This document shows, in pieces, positions 21,593 to 33,909 of a stretch of DNA of 64,000 bases (position 1 is its first letter; each line of letters starts with the position of its first letter). The translations under genes were made by a program, and so were the position numbers. This DNA comes from Pseudoscleropodium purum (lineage: Eukaryota > Streptophyta > Bryopsida > Hypnales > Brachytheciaceae): positions 15,284,479 to 15,348,478 of the forward strand of contig OZ017800.1 of NCBI GenBank assembly GCA_963969395.1. Reading direction: 5' to 3'. The notes below the pieces were generated by a model. It worked only from the letters and a program-made list of their open reading frames with translations, was not told the DNA's origin and did no database searches.

Positions 21593-24147
21593 CCAATTGG
21601 AAAAATCGCTAGATTGCACAATGATGTGACTTCACCGTTCATTTGAGATCAGGCATGGTGCATAATCTATATTCCGCAATCGTCAGAAGATCCTATTGTA
21701 AACTTTGAGGCTCTTGCATAACATAACATAGGCATTGCAATTTTTGAAGACTCTTCCTAGTAGAAACTCAGACATGTGTTCATGTGAAAATTCACACCTG
21801 TGCACTTCACCACCTTGAATAGATACGGAGTGCTTGTCAAGGAGGTTCTGAATTGTAGATGGCCAAGAGCTCTGTACCAACTTGTTTTCATTTGAGAATA
21901 GAAACTTGTTTCCATTTGGAAAGACAGTGAACATGATGAATAAACCAACTAAGTCAGCGCGCATGCATGAAGCCACGATAGGCTCAATATTGATTTCTTT
22001 CGTTTGAAAAATCAAACCCACACATGTGCAATCTGATGCTTGCTTGCAACCTAGCCGGATCATGAAACTCGTAACACTGTTCACTTGAGGAATTCTCTCC
22101 TCCTCAGAATAAGAAGAACAGACTATCCGATACTCCGAGAATTAAGTTCATACTCCGTAACTTTTGAGAAAGTCCTGCAAGTTGATCTCCATTCCATGGG
22201 AAGCAAACTCAATAGAATGGAAGTGATCGTGGAGGTTTAGGTTATAGCGATGGCTTTGAATTCGTTTGGCTTCTTGGGTTCTTGTCACTATGTTGGACTT
22301 GCAAACTTGAGATGATGGAGTACTAGGAAGAGACAAAGCAACAGCTCACAATTGTGTGGGAAAAATGAGCGCTGAACATGGAACCCAAGAGCGTCAAGAA
22401 GGCGCACAAGATTGAAGACTTTCCACTGACTAATGTCGATTCGATGCTTGATGGTGAGTTCTCAAGCCAATTTTTGGTTATGGTTTGGGGATCTTCATAG
22501 GTGCTTTTGAGTCGTGGCGTTGAATTCGTTGTTGGCGTGTTGTAGTTCCAATCCGACTTGGTTACCTTGCGTTAGGTTGGCTTCTTCTCTTCTATTGTTG
22601 TCCCGCCTCTTCGGCCTTCCAATTCCTTGATTGTGAATTTTTTTTTGGGGGGGGGGGGTTATACTCCCGCATTTCCCGCCTCTCATGGGTGGTTTGAATC
22701 TCCCGCTTCTTCCCGCTCTCGCTTGCTCCACTGGCCCTTTTTCCAGCAGTTTCAACTTCATCTAGGTTTATGTTTTCCCATTTTTTTTGGGCTGATTTTT
22801 TACTTCCCATTTCAGGAATTCGCCATGGCTAACGCCCCACCAAACAATTCCACACCCCGACGCTTACAACAAGTTTCTACGATTGTTATTCGCAAACGCA
22901 TCATCACTTGGATGGTTCAAGATGAACTTGTGCACGGCTTTCGGGGGCTCTACATTTGCACCATCAATACATTTCCAGAGCATTTTCGAGCTTAAAGGAG
23001 TGCCAACCTTGTTTGGGCTTCCCGTTGGTGGGCTCAACGTCAACAATTTTGCAATGAAGGAGAGGCAAACAACACATCTCCACCACTTTCATGCAGTAGG
23101 GGCCGGGATGGTAGGCGAAAACAACTCCGCACAAAGGCAGCTCTCGGTCATGGGCCCAAGCGAGCAAAATGGGTACTTTGGATCTATCCTATAGATCGCA
23201 GTCCCTAGAATGCAGCGCATTCTGGGGTACACCGGTACACCTTTTAACACTAAGGGTACACCGGTGTACCTTTCCCTTTGGGAATGCACGTCAATTTCGG
23301 GGAATGCACGTCGGACTTTGTGAAATGCAACGCGGTCGGGCGCGTGCGAACTGCCGCAGACCTGTCTTGCTGCAGGTGGAAGGTACGTCCGACTCTTAGA
23401 TACACACTGACTCGGCGCGGGGGAACTGTTGCAGATTTGGCTCCTTCGGGCATTGGCAAGTTAGGGTCATTCCATACATTTCCGAGGGAATACACCACAT
23501 AGGGGCCCTATAGATCACAAGGCCATGGATTTTGAAAATTTAGCAAGATTGGTGCTATAACCCATGAAGACTGTGACCTGCAACCGGCCTTAACTTTTGA
23601 TTGAATTCGAATTGGAAGGCGTATTTTATACCGTTGGAAAGAAGAGGAAGAAATAGTTGAGATAGGCACAAAATTTTTGGGAATCGGGCAAAAAATGCCC
23701 CTCAAATCCATCGCCGAAGTTGCTGAAATCCTCAAAAATTGCGACCTCCAACTGGCCCTAACTTTTGATTGGATTCGAATTGGAAAGCATATTTTATACC
23801 GTTGGAAAGAGGAAGAAAAAACAGTCAACGTAGGCACAAAAATTTCTAGAATCGGGCAAAAATTAAGACATTGAGATAGACAAGGTTTAAAGCCTAATAG
23901 ACCGGACATATCCCATACCATTTGTCCTTCCTCCTACTACCCCACTTGTATTAATACCACATTGCCTCTCCTTCAAAAATACTTCAATTTACTTGGTTGT
24001 CAAGGTCCCTACGAGCATGGACTAAGGTGTGAAAGACCGGACAAAACTATATATGGTTCCTCCGGGCATAGTAACACTAAATTGGACCGGACCTGTGGAT
24101 GAGGAAAGGTGGAAAAGACCAAGTGGAACCATGGTTCTCTTGGGCGT
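21593..24147. other. Spacer, no confidently supported gene
   Basis: A 133-codon minus-strand frame (21683-22084) and other short frames near 22.8-23.2 kb have no motif I know. The stretch contains an 11-base or longer G run near 22650, a 16-bp palindrome GGTACACCGGTGTACC near 23255, and a ~168-bp tandem repeat at 23565-23875. Confidence 0.5.
23565..23875. repeat. Tandem duplication, period about 168 bp, two units
   Basis: TAACTTTTGATTG near 23591 recurs as TAACTTTTGATTG near 23759. In both units it is followed by ATTCGAATTGGAA, TATTTTATACCGTTGGAAAG, and later AATCGGGCAAAAA. The units differ at scattered positions. Confidence 0.8.
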
Positions 24148-27100
24148 TGTCGCAGCACAGGGCAGGTCAATTCCCCATGATACTCACAAAAATCGCTCTA
24201 GAGTATAACTAAGTGACTCTAAAGATCGAACCCACGAGATCCTGTGAAGTATCTAGCTCTATTAAGCAGTTAAGCTCAGTCAGTATCCAAATCTTACTTT
24301 CCGAGCCTAGATCTACAACCAGAAATACCACCACACCGGATAACTACAGACCGGATTACTCCTTCTTCCGGTCCTACATACTATCCGGTCCGTACAAATA
24401 CCCAAATCCCAGGATCTCACAACTTCCGATCCTGGAAATCCGTCCTGACCAATCCGGTCCGGATGGTCATCCTGTACCCGTAATCCTATCCGGTTTAGTT
24501 TTGCCTCTGTTTCACCATCAGAGGGGTCGCCGCTTAATTTTGAGAGTGGTAGGCCCACCACTCCTTCCGTGACTTATAGTGGCTGAAGACCCACTGTCCT
24601 ACCTTCTAAACTCCTAAGCTAATCCGGATCCGGTTTGGTCCTTCACAACAACCCAGATAACAATCCGGGTCGTAGGTCACACAAAGACCCCACACTCGAC
24701 CTTCTCGTACTACAACGACCTTGATGCTACTTCCGATCCGTGCGAAGACAGGTGGTTACAAGTGCACCCGTTCGTTCCAACATCAACTAAAGTTCTTCCG
24801 TTACCCATACGGGTGGTGAGACCTCATAGGAGATCGGACACTCAACCGGATTTCCCACCCGGGAGTTCTAGCGCAGCTAAGGAATCCCTCCCTACCCGCC
24901 TAGCCTAACAACGGCTTTCTCACCCGGAATCTCAAACTCTAGACGTGCTGAGGAACTAAGTTCACTCCCAACTCTTTGGTACCTACTCACATGCACCTAG
25001 GATCGGAAAATAAACACCAAGGGGAGAAATCACTTGCAAACCAACTCGTACTATCCTAACTCCACATCATACAATCCTGTCGCGCTGGAGAGAGATACAC
25101 AATGAAGAGAATAGAAAAGTACAAGAAGTTTGCAAAATGAACAACTCCCAATTCCCATCTCAGGAACCGATTTATATACAAAGGGTAAAAACCCTAAAAC
25201 CACAAAAAGGAGCGGAAAACCCGTAGGGGTCCGCCGCCACCCTAATCTAATTTTCCGGTCTAACCTAATACTGTTGAGCCGGATCCGGATCCGGATCCGC
25301 TCCTACTCCTAACTGAAATCCAAAATCCTATCTACCCTACAACTCTAGATCCTATTGTCGGGCTTCTGATCTTGGGAACTAGCTCCTCGAAGACTTCACT
25401 CAAATTTCGGACCCGTTCCCCCTCCGTAGGATTCGGTCCAGGTGGAGACTCCAGGTCGATGGTGATATCCGGTCTCGTGCCCGGAGTCCCAGTCCGTGCA
25501 GACTTCTTGGACTCAGGGGTCCAATCCTTCCTATCCTTCGCAATGGTCGCGTCCGGAAAGAGGTCCGGTAGCGAGATGTCCGAAAGATGAATACCTTTGT
25601 CGCACGTTGCTCTAGTCATCTTCCGGCTGCTTTGCTCAATCCGGTCCGCAGCCTTCCGCCCCTCCACCATTGCCGTCTCCACCTGCTCAGCGAAGTCGGC
25701 GAGAATCCGGACCATCCGGGAACCGGATAGTTTCTTCTCTTCGTGGATCTTCTCTTCGAAGAGCTTCGCTTTGGCGGCGGCCGTTCCGGTCTCTCCCAGG
25801 ACCGCCTTGATCTGCTTGGCTATCTTCCGAGTCTCCTTCGCCATCTCCCGGGCGGCCGTCACGTCTTCCTGATAGGCAAAAAGAATGGCCTTCAGTTTAT
25901 CCACCTCCTCCTGCAACCGGCGGATCTCTGCTTCCTGCTTCCGGGTCTCTTCCGGATTGGTGATGCACTCCGCCACCTGTTCCGCCAATTTGCTATCCGG
26001 TGCCGCACCCACCAACTTGCCGATTGCCGCAAGCGTCCTGTGCTTGACCTCCCAATCCGCCCTGATGTTGCAGAGGACGTTGATAAGACCGTTGAATGGG
26101 TCTTGCATTTCCGGGTCTCCCCCGGAAACGGTCTTCTCGGCTTCCGGTTTCTCTTCCGGGGCCGGTCTGTCTTGACCGGGAGGCGTCCCGCGCTTGTATG
26201 GAGGCGTCAACTTCTGTCGCTTGATCGGCGGCATCGGCTCCTCCTCTTCCTCGCTGGACTCCCGGTCTGACCCGGAATCGGATTCCGCCTCGTCATCCGT
26301 CTCCGACTCCCCATACTTCAGGAGCACTTCCTACGTCTTCCACACCCTCTCCTCCATGTCGGTGAGGACTTGGTTCTCCCGATAGAGGTGGAAGAAATAA
26401 GGGCACACTCGAGTGGCCCTTTTCTTCCCAACCCTACTAACCAGCTGGGCCACGAGATCGGAAATGATCCGTGCCCAGTCCACTTTCCGGGTACCACTGA
26501 GGGCACCGAAAATGGTGTTGCCGAGGGTGATTGTCACCCTGGTCGGCTTCTCCGGGTGAAGGACCGGAACCAGGAATTGCAGGAGCCGACGGTGTCGGTC
26601 ATCCAAGCAATCCTCAACCGCGTATCCGTCCTTCGGGTTGACGGCTCCCTTGAACTTCCCTCGGACAAACTCATCCTTCCGGCTCGCCATCCCCAAACCT
26701 CCTGCCCGTAAACCGTAAACCGCTCTCCACATTCCCTCGTTCCAGCTGACGGGAGTTCCTCTCACGGTGTTGTCAAACTGGTTGGCCAGCTTTCCGAGGA
26801 GCTCCTTGACCATTCTCTCCTCCCTAAAACCCCAAGGTTTCTCGGCAAATCCTACGCAATCCATGGATTTGAGATCATCCATGAGTTCAGACTTTTCCGG
26901 CTCTGTGGAGGGAATAACCGGAATAACTTTCCGGAGCTTCACCTCACCTGCAGAGGGACTCGCTGGTCTAGACCTACGTAGCGGAGGCATTCCCACTCCA
27001 ATCTACCTCACTCTCTCCTAGCCGCACGTTCTGTTCCTCACGTCCTCTCTCCGATCTCAACCGGAATCAAAACAAACAAAACACAAACGTACAAACGCCA

Positions 27101-27444
27101 AAAACTCAACTGCGCGTGCTCAAGGTCGAGTTTCTAAAAGGGGTGCAACAGTGAAAGCTCCTCCTTATATAGTCCTTGGACCCTTTCCGGTTTGTCATCA
27201 TGAATCCGGTTTACCATCATTATCCGGTTCATCATCATAATCCGGTCCTAGACCTAATCCGTGTTGCATTCCGTTTCCGTCGTTAGTTACTCCTGACCGG
27301 ATTAGATCCAAGAGGCCCACTACTTCACGTTCCGTGCTAATTTTGAGTTTTCCTTCCCCACCTAATCGGATCCGGTTCCCTAATGGCTAGTTTCCGTTCC
27401 TATTTTGGTGTATACTAAGAAAATCAAAATTTTAAGCTGCGACA
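24148..27444 (-). mobile_element. LTR 2, no matching target duplication
   Basis: A complete 3297-bp unit on the minus strand with intact TGTCGCAG/CTGCGACA ends. The flanks are GGCGT and GGAGG, not a target duplication. No PBS is seen at the 24147 side and no PPT at the 27445 side, so it is not an element end; it is more likely a solo LTR formed by recombination between different elements or with a rearranged flank. Confidence 0.9.
25332..26996 (-). pseudogene. LTR-encoded protein (copy 2), single internal TAG
   Basis: The full 554-codon frame is present without indels from the ATG at 26996 to the stop at 25332. One TAG at 26331-26333 lies right after ERVWKT, exactly between the N-terminal domain and the acidic/coiled-coil half. 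The same codon is TAG in LTR 6 and CAG (Gln) in LTRs 1, 4 and 5. The rest of the frame, including NLS-like, coiled-coil and DITIDLESPP motifs, is preserved. Confidence 0.85.
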
Positions 27445-27790
27445 GGAGGCGACGTTGAAATTCTTCCGTTTCACATGCCCGAATGTGGTTGCAAAGTACA
27501 AGTCATGGACAATTTGATAGGAATAAGCCTCGAGGGGCTTGGCTTCAAAGTTTCTAAATAAATGAAGAGCGTACTTTGCTATGCCCATTTCAAGTGCATG
27601 GCCTTGTAGATACTTTGAAATGCTAATAGTATGGTGTGGAGGCGACGTTGAAATTCTTCTGTTTGCCATGCCCAAATGTGGTTGCAAAGTACAAGTCATG
27701 GACAATTTGATAGGAATAAGCCTCGAGGGGTTTGGCTTCAAAGTTTCTAAATAAATGAAGAGCGTACTTTGCTATGCCCATTTCAAGTCC
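27445..27790. repeat. Tandem direct duplication, period 193 bp
   Basis: GGAGGCGACGTTGAAATTCT at 27445 recurs at 27638. Both units contain GGTTGCAAAGTACAAGTCAT, CTTCAAAGTTTCTAAATAAA and CTATGCCCATTTCAAGT. The first unit abuts the end of LTR 2; the second runs into the MULE-like gene. On the minus strand both read EAKPLEAYSYQIVHDLYFAT. Confidence 0.9.
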
Positions 27791-29735
27791 CGTTTTTTGG
27801 TAAAAAAAACACTGCCTCGGTTTTGCTCCACCCACATCTGTACACTTTTTGCATCAAAAGTGTGCAGCATATACCTCTCCCGTGCCACCTTCGTAGCCAA
27901 ATTCCTGACATCTCGCTCATGTAGGAACATGTCCCTCGAAATGCCACTGCCCGCGTTGAGGGAGTCCTTCACAATTTGAATGTGTTTCGACATGATCTGT
28001 GGAACACTGTGTCCATCCCGGAGAAGTTTCAAGACGAATTCTTTAATTTCTTCTGACAAGTGCCATGTGAATGCACTTCGGTCTCTTGCATTGCTCAATC
28101 CATGGCATTGAATACCGGCTTCATTCACATGGTCACTTTGGTAGAGTGTTATCTCCGTGACATGTGGAAGCAAATATAGTGTTTTCACACTGAATGACGC
28201 TAAGCAACCCCGCTTCAAACCACCTCCCCATTGTTTCAACGAATCTCTTGGCTTACGAAGGGCAGCAGGTCTTTGTGGACTCTTCTTGGTCCCACTTGGC
28301 TTTGTTGTCTGTAAATCATTGTTTTCCTGTTCATTCACGGTGATCAACACAGGGACATTGTTACTTGTGCTAAACTCAATAGCCTGCTTAGAGGCATCTC
28401 GTTCAGTCCTACTGCTTTCCAGTGTAGTTGCACATTGTGCAAGAGGCAGCCGTGCTTCCCCAACATTGTTGGTCAATAATGCCACGTCCAAGTTGTCGTA
28501 GTGGGGAGGGGGCGGGCCATTCAAGTCAAGTTCCAAGAAGGCAGTCGGTAGTGTTATGGGGGTCTTTTTTGACGCCTTAGGACGCCTGCACACAACCTTT
28601 TTTGTTTTCTTTTGGAGCTTGATGGCACTTGAAGCCTGCCATCGCAATACTCTGGATTCAACTTCGGTAAGTGGGAGCTGAGATGATTGAGCATTGTTAG
28701 CTGGTAAATTCAAGTCTGTACTCAATCCTCGAGGTGTCTTGGGCTTGTCACTTAAAGGAATAGCGGCCGGATCCATGGATAGTAATGTAGTTTTAGGGGC
28801 ACTTGGAATTGCAGCATTCCGGCGCTAGCGTAACTGATTCCGGTGCTTAGCCAGCAGTGCAGTGTTTTCTCCTGCAGCAGATGCCCCAACCATGACAGTG
28901 TTTCGAGATGTCCTGCAACCGCTTTCCATGCTGAGGCGACGAACACTGTCTGCAATTTCTCCCACGCCAAGTTCAATGTCACCCGACGGCATTGGAAGCT
29001 TCTTTGTTGGAAGCTTCTTTGTGGCACGCGTCCGCTTGGGCTTGGAAGCACCCTCTGCCTCGTTCCCTTTTCTTGACGTCTTCTTAGATCTTGTTTTTTT
29101 CTGTTTTGGTGGCTCCACTTCCCCTTCCGTAAGAGGAATCTTCTGTTTTGCTTTGCCTTTTGTCTTCATAGCTCCAACAACAATAGCCTTTGGTCTTTTC
29201 TTCCTAAGCAACATTGAGCTTATTGTCTTTACATTTGTAGAGTGGTCCTGTGGACCAAATTGACAATGGTAGCTGCAAAACCCAAGGTACAGGTGTATAG
29301 TATTTCGAAACACTTGGTAAGTAGGAGAGCAAATGGAGTAAGAGGTGATCGTGGCCCCTAAATGATGTGAACAGAAGATATGCCAGAGTAGAGACTGAAT
29401 GTCCATTGGAAAGTATGAATTTCAACTACAAAGGAGGTAAAAAAAGGAAGAGTTGTGTACCGTGTAACCTCATTTGCAGTAGTTTTAGTTGCAAAGTATT
29501 TTTCTCCATCTTTCATTGGCTTTGTTCGTATTTTCACAAACTTGCTGGTTATATCGCCTTTTGTATTTTCCATGCCCATGATGAAGTCTTGGACCCTATT
29601 GGTGGGGATGAAACATTGTTGTACAACCGCTACCTTCTTAGTGTCCTTCCCTTGTCTTTTGCGTACTTGTCGTGTTTCACGAAGGCACCATAACAAGGAC
29701 TGCACGAAGATGGGCCCATTAGGAGGAAATTGCAC
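27772..29735 (-). pseudogene. MULE/FAR1-like transposase-derived gene, N-terminal part, broken
   Basis: A first exon (frame from 29735, ending near 29464) encodes PIFVQSLLWCLRETRQVRKR and VVQQCFIPTNRVQDF. A second, about 29230-27772, is one frame interrupted by TAG at 28825-28827: first a Lys-rich basic segment, then a linker, then LKRGCLASFSVKTLYLLPHV, SDHVNEAGIQCHG, FTWHLSEEIKEFVLKLL and DAKSVQMWVEQNRGSVFF. The Cys/His spacing recalls FLYWCH/WRKY-GCM1-type DNA-binding domains at the front of MULE transposases. At the 8-T run near 27802-27809 the frame slips one base and the DDE catalytic part is missing, replaced by the 193-bp duplication. Family assignment is tentative; brokenness is clear. 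Confidence 0.5.
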
Positions 29736-29839
29736 ATTAGCCTGGACAAGTTCGAGTTACACTGCCAATTGACCTGACCTTGTCGCGTACTGGATTCCTC
29801 CTGAAGCAAGAGCGGGCTTTGTATCTCCACCAAGACCAT

Positions 29840-31332
29840 TCATTGCGAAGGATGATTTTGTTTCAGCTATGGAAGGACTGAAACAAGGCACTACTAAGTA
29901 AAAGCACACTTCCCAAACCCTGCAAGCAAAACACCTAGAAAAGGGCTATTTGCAGTGTAAGCGTAGACCCTCTCCCCCGTAAACCCTAAACCATGTCAAA
30001 ATCGTGGTAGTACAACGTAAACCTAAGCTCCCTTCCCAACTCATGTAGGTTTCAAAAGGATCCTCTTTAAATGCTCCTGCTATACGAGGACGTACTACTG
30101 CGCATTACATGGTATGTGGGAAAATGCCCTCTAAACACTGATTCCATTGAAGATTGGCCCAATAGAAGATCGATGGATATGCACCCAAGAAGCACAACGG
30201 ATTTGCAGAAAAGAAGAAAATGCACCCTAATCCCTGAACTGCTATCACGCATGCATCAATTCACAGAATGGGCCTTGCTGCAATGACTTCGCTACTAAAC
30301 CTTGCAATTCCCACTGGAATTCCTAGCCTAAAGCCATTAAAAGCCTATCCGCAATCACGCCTAAACCTCCCTACGTGCTAAGCCCTTCGATTGTTGCCTC
30401 CTTTCGTCGCAAAACAAGAAGTGTAGTCCACCGAAGCGGTAATCTGTCGCCAAAAATTCAATTTCAGGCAAAACCGTGGGCACGGTCGACCAAAGGCGCC
30501 GGACAAGCACCCCAAACCCTAACCAGATGAAACCCTCGCCCCAAAAAACAGAGGTGGTCCACCCTAAACCGCTAAACCAAGCCGAAACACTAACTCGGGA
30601 CACTGAACAAATATCAATGACCCTAAACCCTAGCCGCCTGAAACCCTCAGTCTAGAAACACAACCGCTTCATCCGAAACCCTAAAACAACCAAAACATTG
30701 AAACACTGACTGGGGACACTGAGTCATTTCCAAAACAAGTATTGTGTGGCGATGGACGCGAAACACATTCCTGTAGAGATTGTGATTTACCGTGGGAAGT
30801 GTCTGCCAGGTAAAAACCGTAAGGTAAAATGGACATCAATGTTGTCAGCTACTACGGTTCATGCATCGAGGCCCGCGAAGGGCTGGCATGGAGGAGAGGG
30901 CCAGAAGGTGGCAGAGTCATAAAAGAAGGGGTGAGAAATAGTGAAACGCGTTAACCTCAGTTTTCTAAGTTATCCTCCTTAGTTAACCTCAGTTTTAAGT
31001 CGAACAGCTTGTGCGGTTTATATTCTTAAGCATATGTCTTTAGACAAGGTTTGCTTTAGGGTTTGATTGTGCGTATCAACATGCTTTTTTGTTCATTTCT
31101 TCCTGGGTTGTTGCTCCTGACTGAGTTGCCCAAGCTTTCTCTAGAATTTTTTCTTTGAGATGGAGCCTTTTCTTTTGAATCTTCAATGGGATTGTTGGCT
31201 TGGCCTTGTGGAACCCTCTTGGTTTTTGCTGGGTTTGGTCCAGAGTATTGTGACTTGTACCTGACGATTGTCCCAAATTCTGGTGCAGTAGTTTCGATCT
31301 ATCCAGCCTTTGATCCGTGCGCGTCTTCCACG
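29840..31332. other. Spacer with telomere-type motifs, no supported gene
   Basis: CCCTAAACC-type motifs recur near 29980, 30510, 30560, 30622 and 30680. No convincing frame. It probably includes the upstream region of the plus-strand nuclease-kinase gene. Confidence 0.5.
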
Positions 31333-33786
31333 ATGGACACCGATGGCCAAAGAATGCAAGGGGAGGTCGAGCGAGTACAAGGGGAGGTCGAGCGAGTACA
31401 AGGGCAAATCGAGCGAGTGGAAGGGCAAATCGAGCGAGTGGAAGGGCAAATCGAGTCTGTAAGAGTAAAAGCAGAGAAAGTGGAAGCAGAGATTGGTGAA
31501 GCTTTGAAGGAGAAAGATCTTGCATCCCAAGACGATCTAGCTCGAGTAGGGAAACTGGAAGAGAATCTCTTGGTTCTACGGGATCAGGAAGAGAAATTAT
31601 GGGGACGGGAAAAGCAACTACGGGATCGGGTAAAGCAACTAGGGGATGAGAAAGCGCAGCTACGGATTCAGGTGGCGGAATTGCAAAAGCGAGGTAAGTG
31701 CCAGAGGATCTTGCCGTCTCAAATTAGGGTTTGAAGCTTTTCGTGAGGCGCGAGATCTTTTCGTTGAGGTCCAGAATTGCTATTTGCACTTCCGTAGTTA
31801 ACTGTGTCTCATAGTCCTCTCTGGATATACTCGCCCAATCCATTTTTGCCAACGCCTGCTCTCTGTTTTATTAGGAGAGTTTCGGATATTTGGAAGTCTC
31901 GGTCATGAACTGGACCCCCTTTTACGTAGTGCGGTCTCTTTTCCAAGTATCATTCATATTCTGAACTTTGGTCTTTTGCGAGAGCTAAATACCATCATGA
32001 GTTTCTGGGTTTTCTATCCAGAAACTTATTCTCCCAGCTGTCCCAGCCAAGAAGACATGAGGGAAGATTTTCATTCTTTCGGTCGATGGGAATTTGCAGT
32101 CCTACGTGGATATGCTTGCTCAATCCATCCGTTCGTTGCTCAATTAGTGGATTCTTCAATTTTAGAGTTGTCTGCCATGATTGGGCTTTTTTTCTTCTGC
32201 GTAGAACGTCCTTTTTACCAAGTAGCATTCCATTTAAAACTCGTTAGTCTTGACGGTCTTTTCCAGATGTCATCATGTGGTCTGTAGGTTTTCTATCTAT
32301 ACAGTAACCTTGCCAGCTACCTCAGCCATTTTTCTGTTGCCTTCTCCTGGATTTATACGTACACCATTTCGGACACGGATATGCTGAAATGGTGGTCTTT
32401 CTCAGCTGTGCGCAGCCGCAGATGACTATCTAATGTGTTCGATCATATGGGTCCATTGCAGCAAATCTGAAGGAGCAACCCGAAATGAATGACACTATGC
32501 TACGACGCATGGAACAACTGAGTTTGGAGATGAAAGACCTGAAGTTAAGAATGCACGTACCATCTTCAAGCACCTTTCAAGATAGAGGTAGAATTATAGA
32601 AAATAGCACTGACGATAACTTTTATTTGCGTACTTCTTTGGCATGTGAGGAGGTGGAGGCATTGTGGCCGACGGTTGAGTGGGATAAGACCATGAAGATG
32701 ACGCCAGAGAAGAGGTTCAAAGAACTGGTGAAACATTTGATCGATAGTGATTCACTACCCTGGAAGATAAAATTTACAGGAAATATTAGATCTGTTTGTG
32801 GCCCTGATTTCAAGCCGGATGTTCTCATCTACAAAAAAGCTGCACCAAACCACCATGGGAGACCAGTCCCCATATCGACTGCGGTGATACTTGAGCTTCA
32901 CTCAGGCTCTGAAAATTACAATAATGTGTATAATCTTGGGAAAGCTGCACATTATGGAGAAAAGATGCTGGAGACCTTAGGAGACTTCAGGTCCTGCGTA
33001 CTGGTAGGCGTCACAGATTTGGAGAAGGTGCAATTCTTCAAGGTCATCAGAGAGCAAAAGGGTCAGTTTAGGTATGCAATTCATCATGAGTTGACCAACG
33101 TTCGTGAGGTCTTGTGTGCCCTATTGAAGAGCAGTCCGTGCGACCTTTTCCTAGAGCTCCCTTTGCTAGAAATGTCCGGGGTCCGGTATGAAACAGTAGA
33201 TTATCTTGGGTGTGGAGCTACAAGTAACGTTGTGTTGGTCAAAGATGTTGGTGGCAGATCCTATGCCGCCAAAATTCCTCACTCTACAAAGAGCTTGCAA
33301 ACTGATCATAGTGTGCTGAGTAAGTTGCAAGGTGTTAATGGGGTGCCGCAGATGTTCGGATGGTTTGATGATGGCAAGTCCCTGAAAATCTCTCTAGTAG
33401 GACGGAAGTTGAATTTCAAGAGTATCTCTAGTTGGTCGGATATGGTGCCCGGACTAGTGGATGTCCTTCGAGAAGCGCATGACCTTGCGGTCATCAATCG
33501 TGACGTGCGACCTGAGAACATTATGAGTGCCGAAGGCAGGCTGTACATCCTAGATTGGGGTTATGCTGTTGCAAAAGGTGAACCTTGTGCATTCAGTGGA
33601 GGAGTCACGTACGCCTCGGACAGGATTTTAGGTCTGTTAGAGAGTGGTTCTTATGAAGTCCTGGCCGAGGAGAAAGATGATCTTGAAGCCCTCGTTCATA
33701 GTATATTTGCGTTGAGATACAAGTCATACTCCAATGAATTACATGGTATTGATCGAATGCGCTTTGGCGACCTTCGAGTGTTTTGA
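31333..33786 (+). CDS. Nuclease-fold plus kinase fusion, two exons, C-terminally truncated
   Basis: Exons 31333-31693 and 32462-33786, donor GAG|GTAAGT, acceptor TTGCAG, phase kept; 561 residues. ATG 31333 (MDTDGQRMQ) is chosen because the coiled coil begins there. Exon 1 is an almost pure coiled coil with five 7-residue repeats. Exon 2 holds the PD-(D/E)XK-like domain (PDVLIYK, Asp ~240; ILELHSG, Glu ~265, His ~267 where the paralog has Lys) and the kinase domain (YLGCGATSNV; YAAKIPH, Lys ~391; INRDVRPEN, Asp ~468; LDWGYAV, Asp ~485). The kinase looks active; the nuclease probably not. The stop TGA 33784-33786 replaces the Trp that the 14199-15707 paralog has in MFW, and homology continues in frame past it. 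The intron is 768 nt. Crinkler-type proteins share this architecture; the function here is unknown. Confidence 0.85.
31356..31460 (+). repeat. 21-bp coding minisatellite, five units
   Basis: Five consecutive units of the type CAAGGGGAGGTCGAGCGAGTA encode the heptads QGEVERV and EGQIERV. The array is in register with the coiled-coil heptad, so length changes would not break the frame. Confidence 0.9.
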
Positions 33787-33909
33787 AAGAAGAGTTTCGC
33801 AAGGATTTAGTATTGGCGCCCGATTTTGGAGGCAGCGCGGAATACAAACTATATAAAAGTCAAATCTGAATTCGAGCGGATGGTCCGCGAAGGCACCTTA
33901 TACAAGTGA
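33787..33909 (+). pseudogene. Former C-terminus of the nuclease-kinase gene, past the premature stop
   Basis: In the same frame after the TGA, one further TAG (33814-33816) is met. The frame then reads ILEAARNTNY, VKSEFERMV and a final TGA, matching ALTAARAEDYEKLKSEFEQL at the end of the minus-strand paralog. About 40 residues have been lost. Confidence 0.85.
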
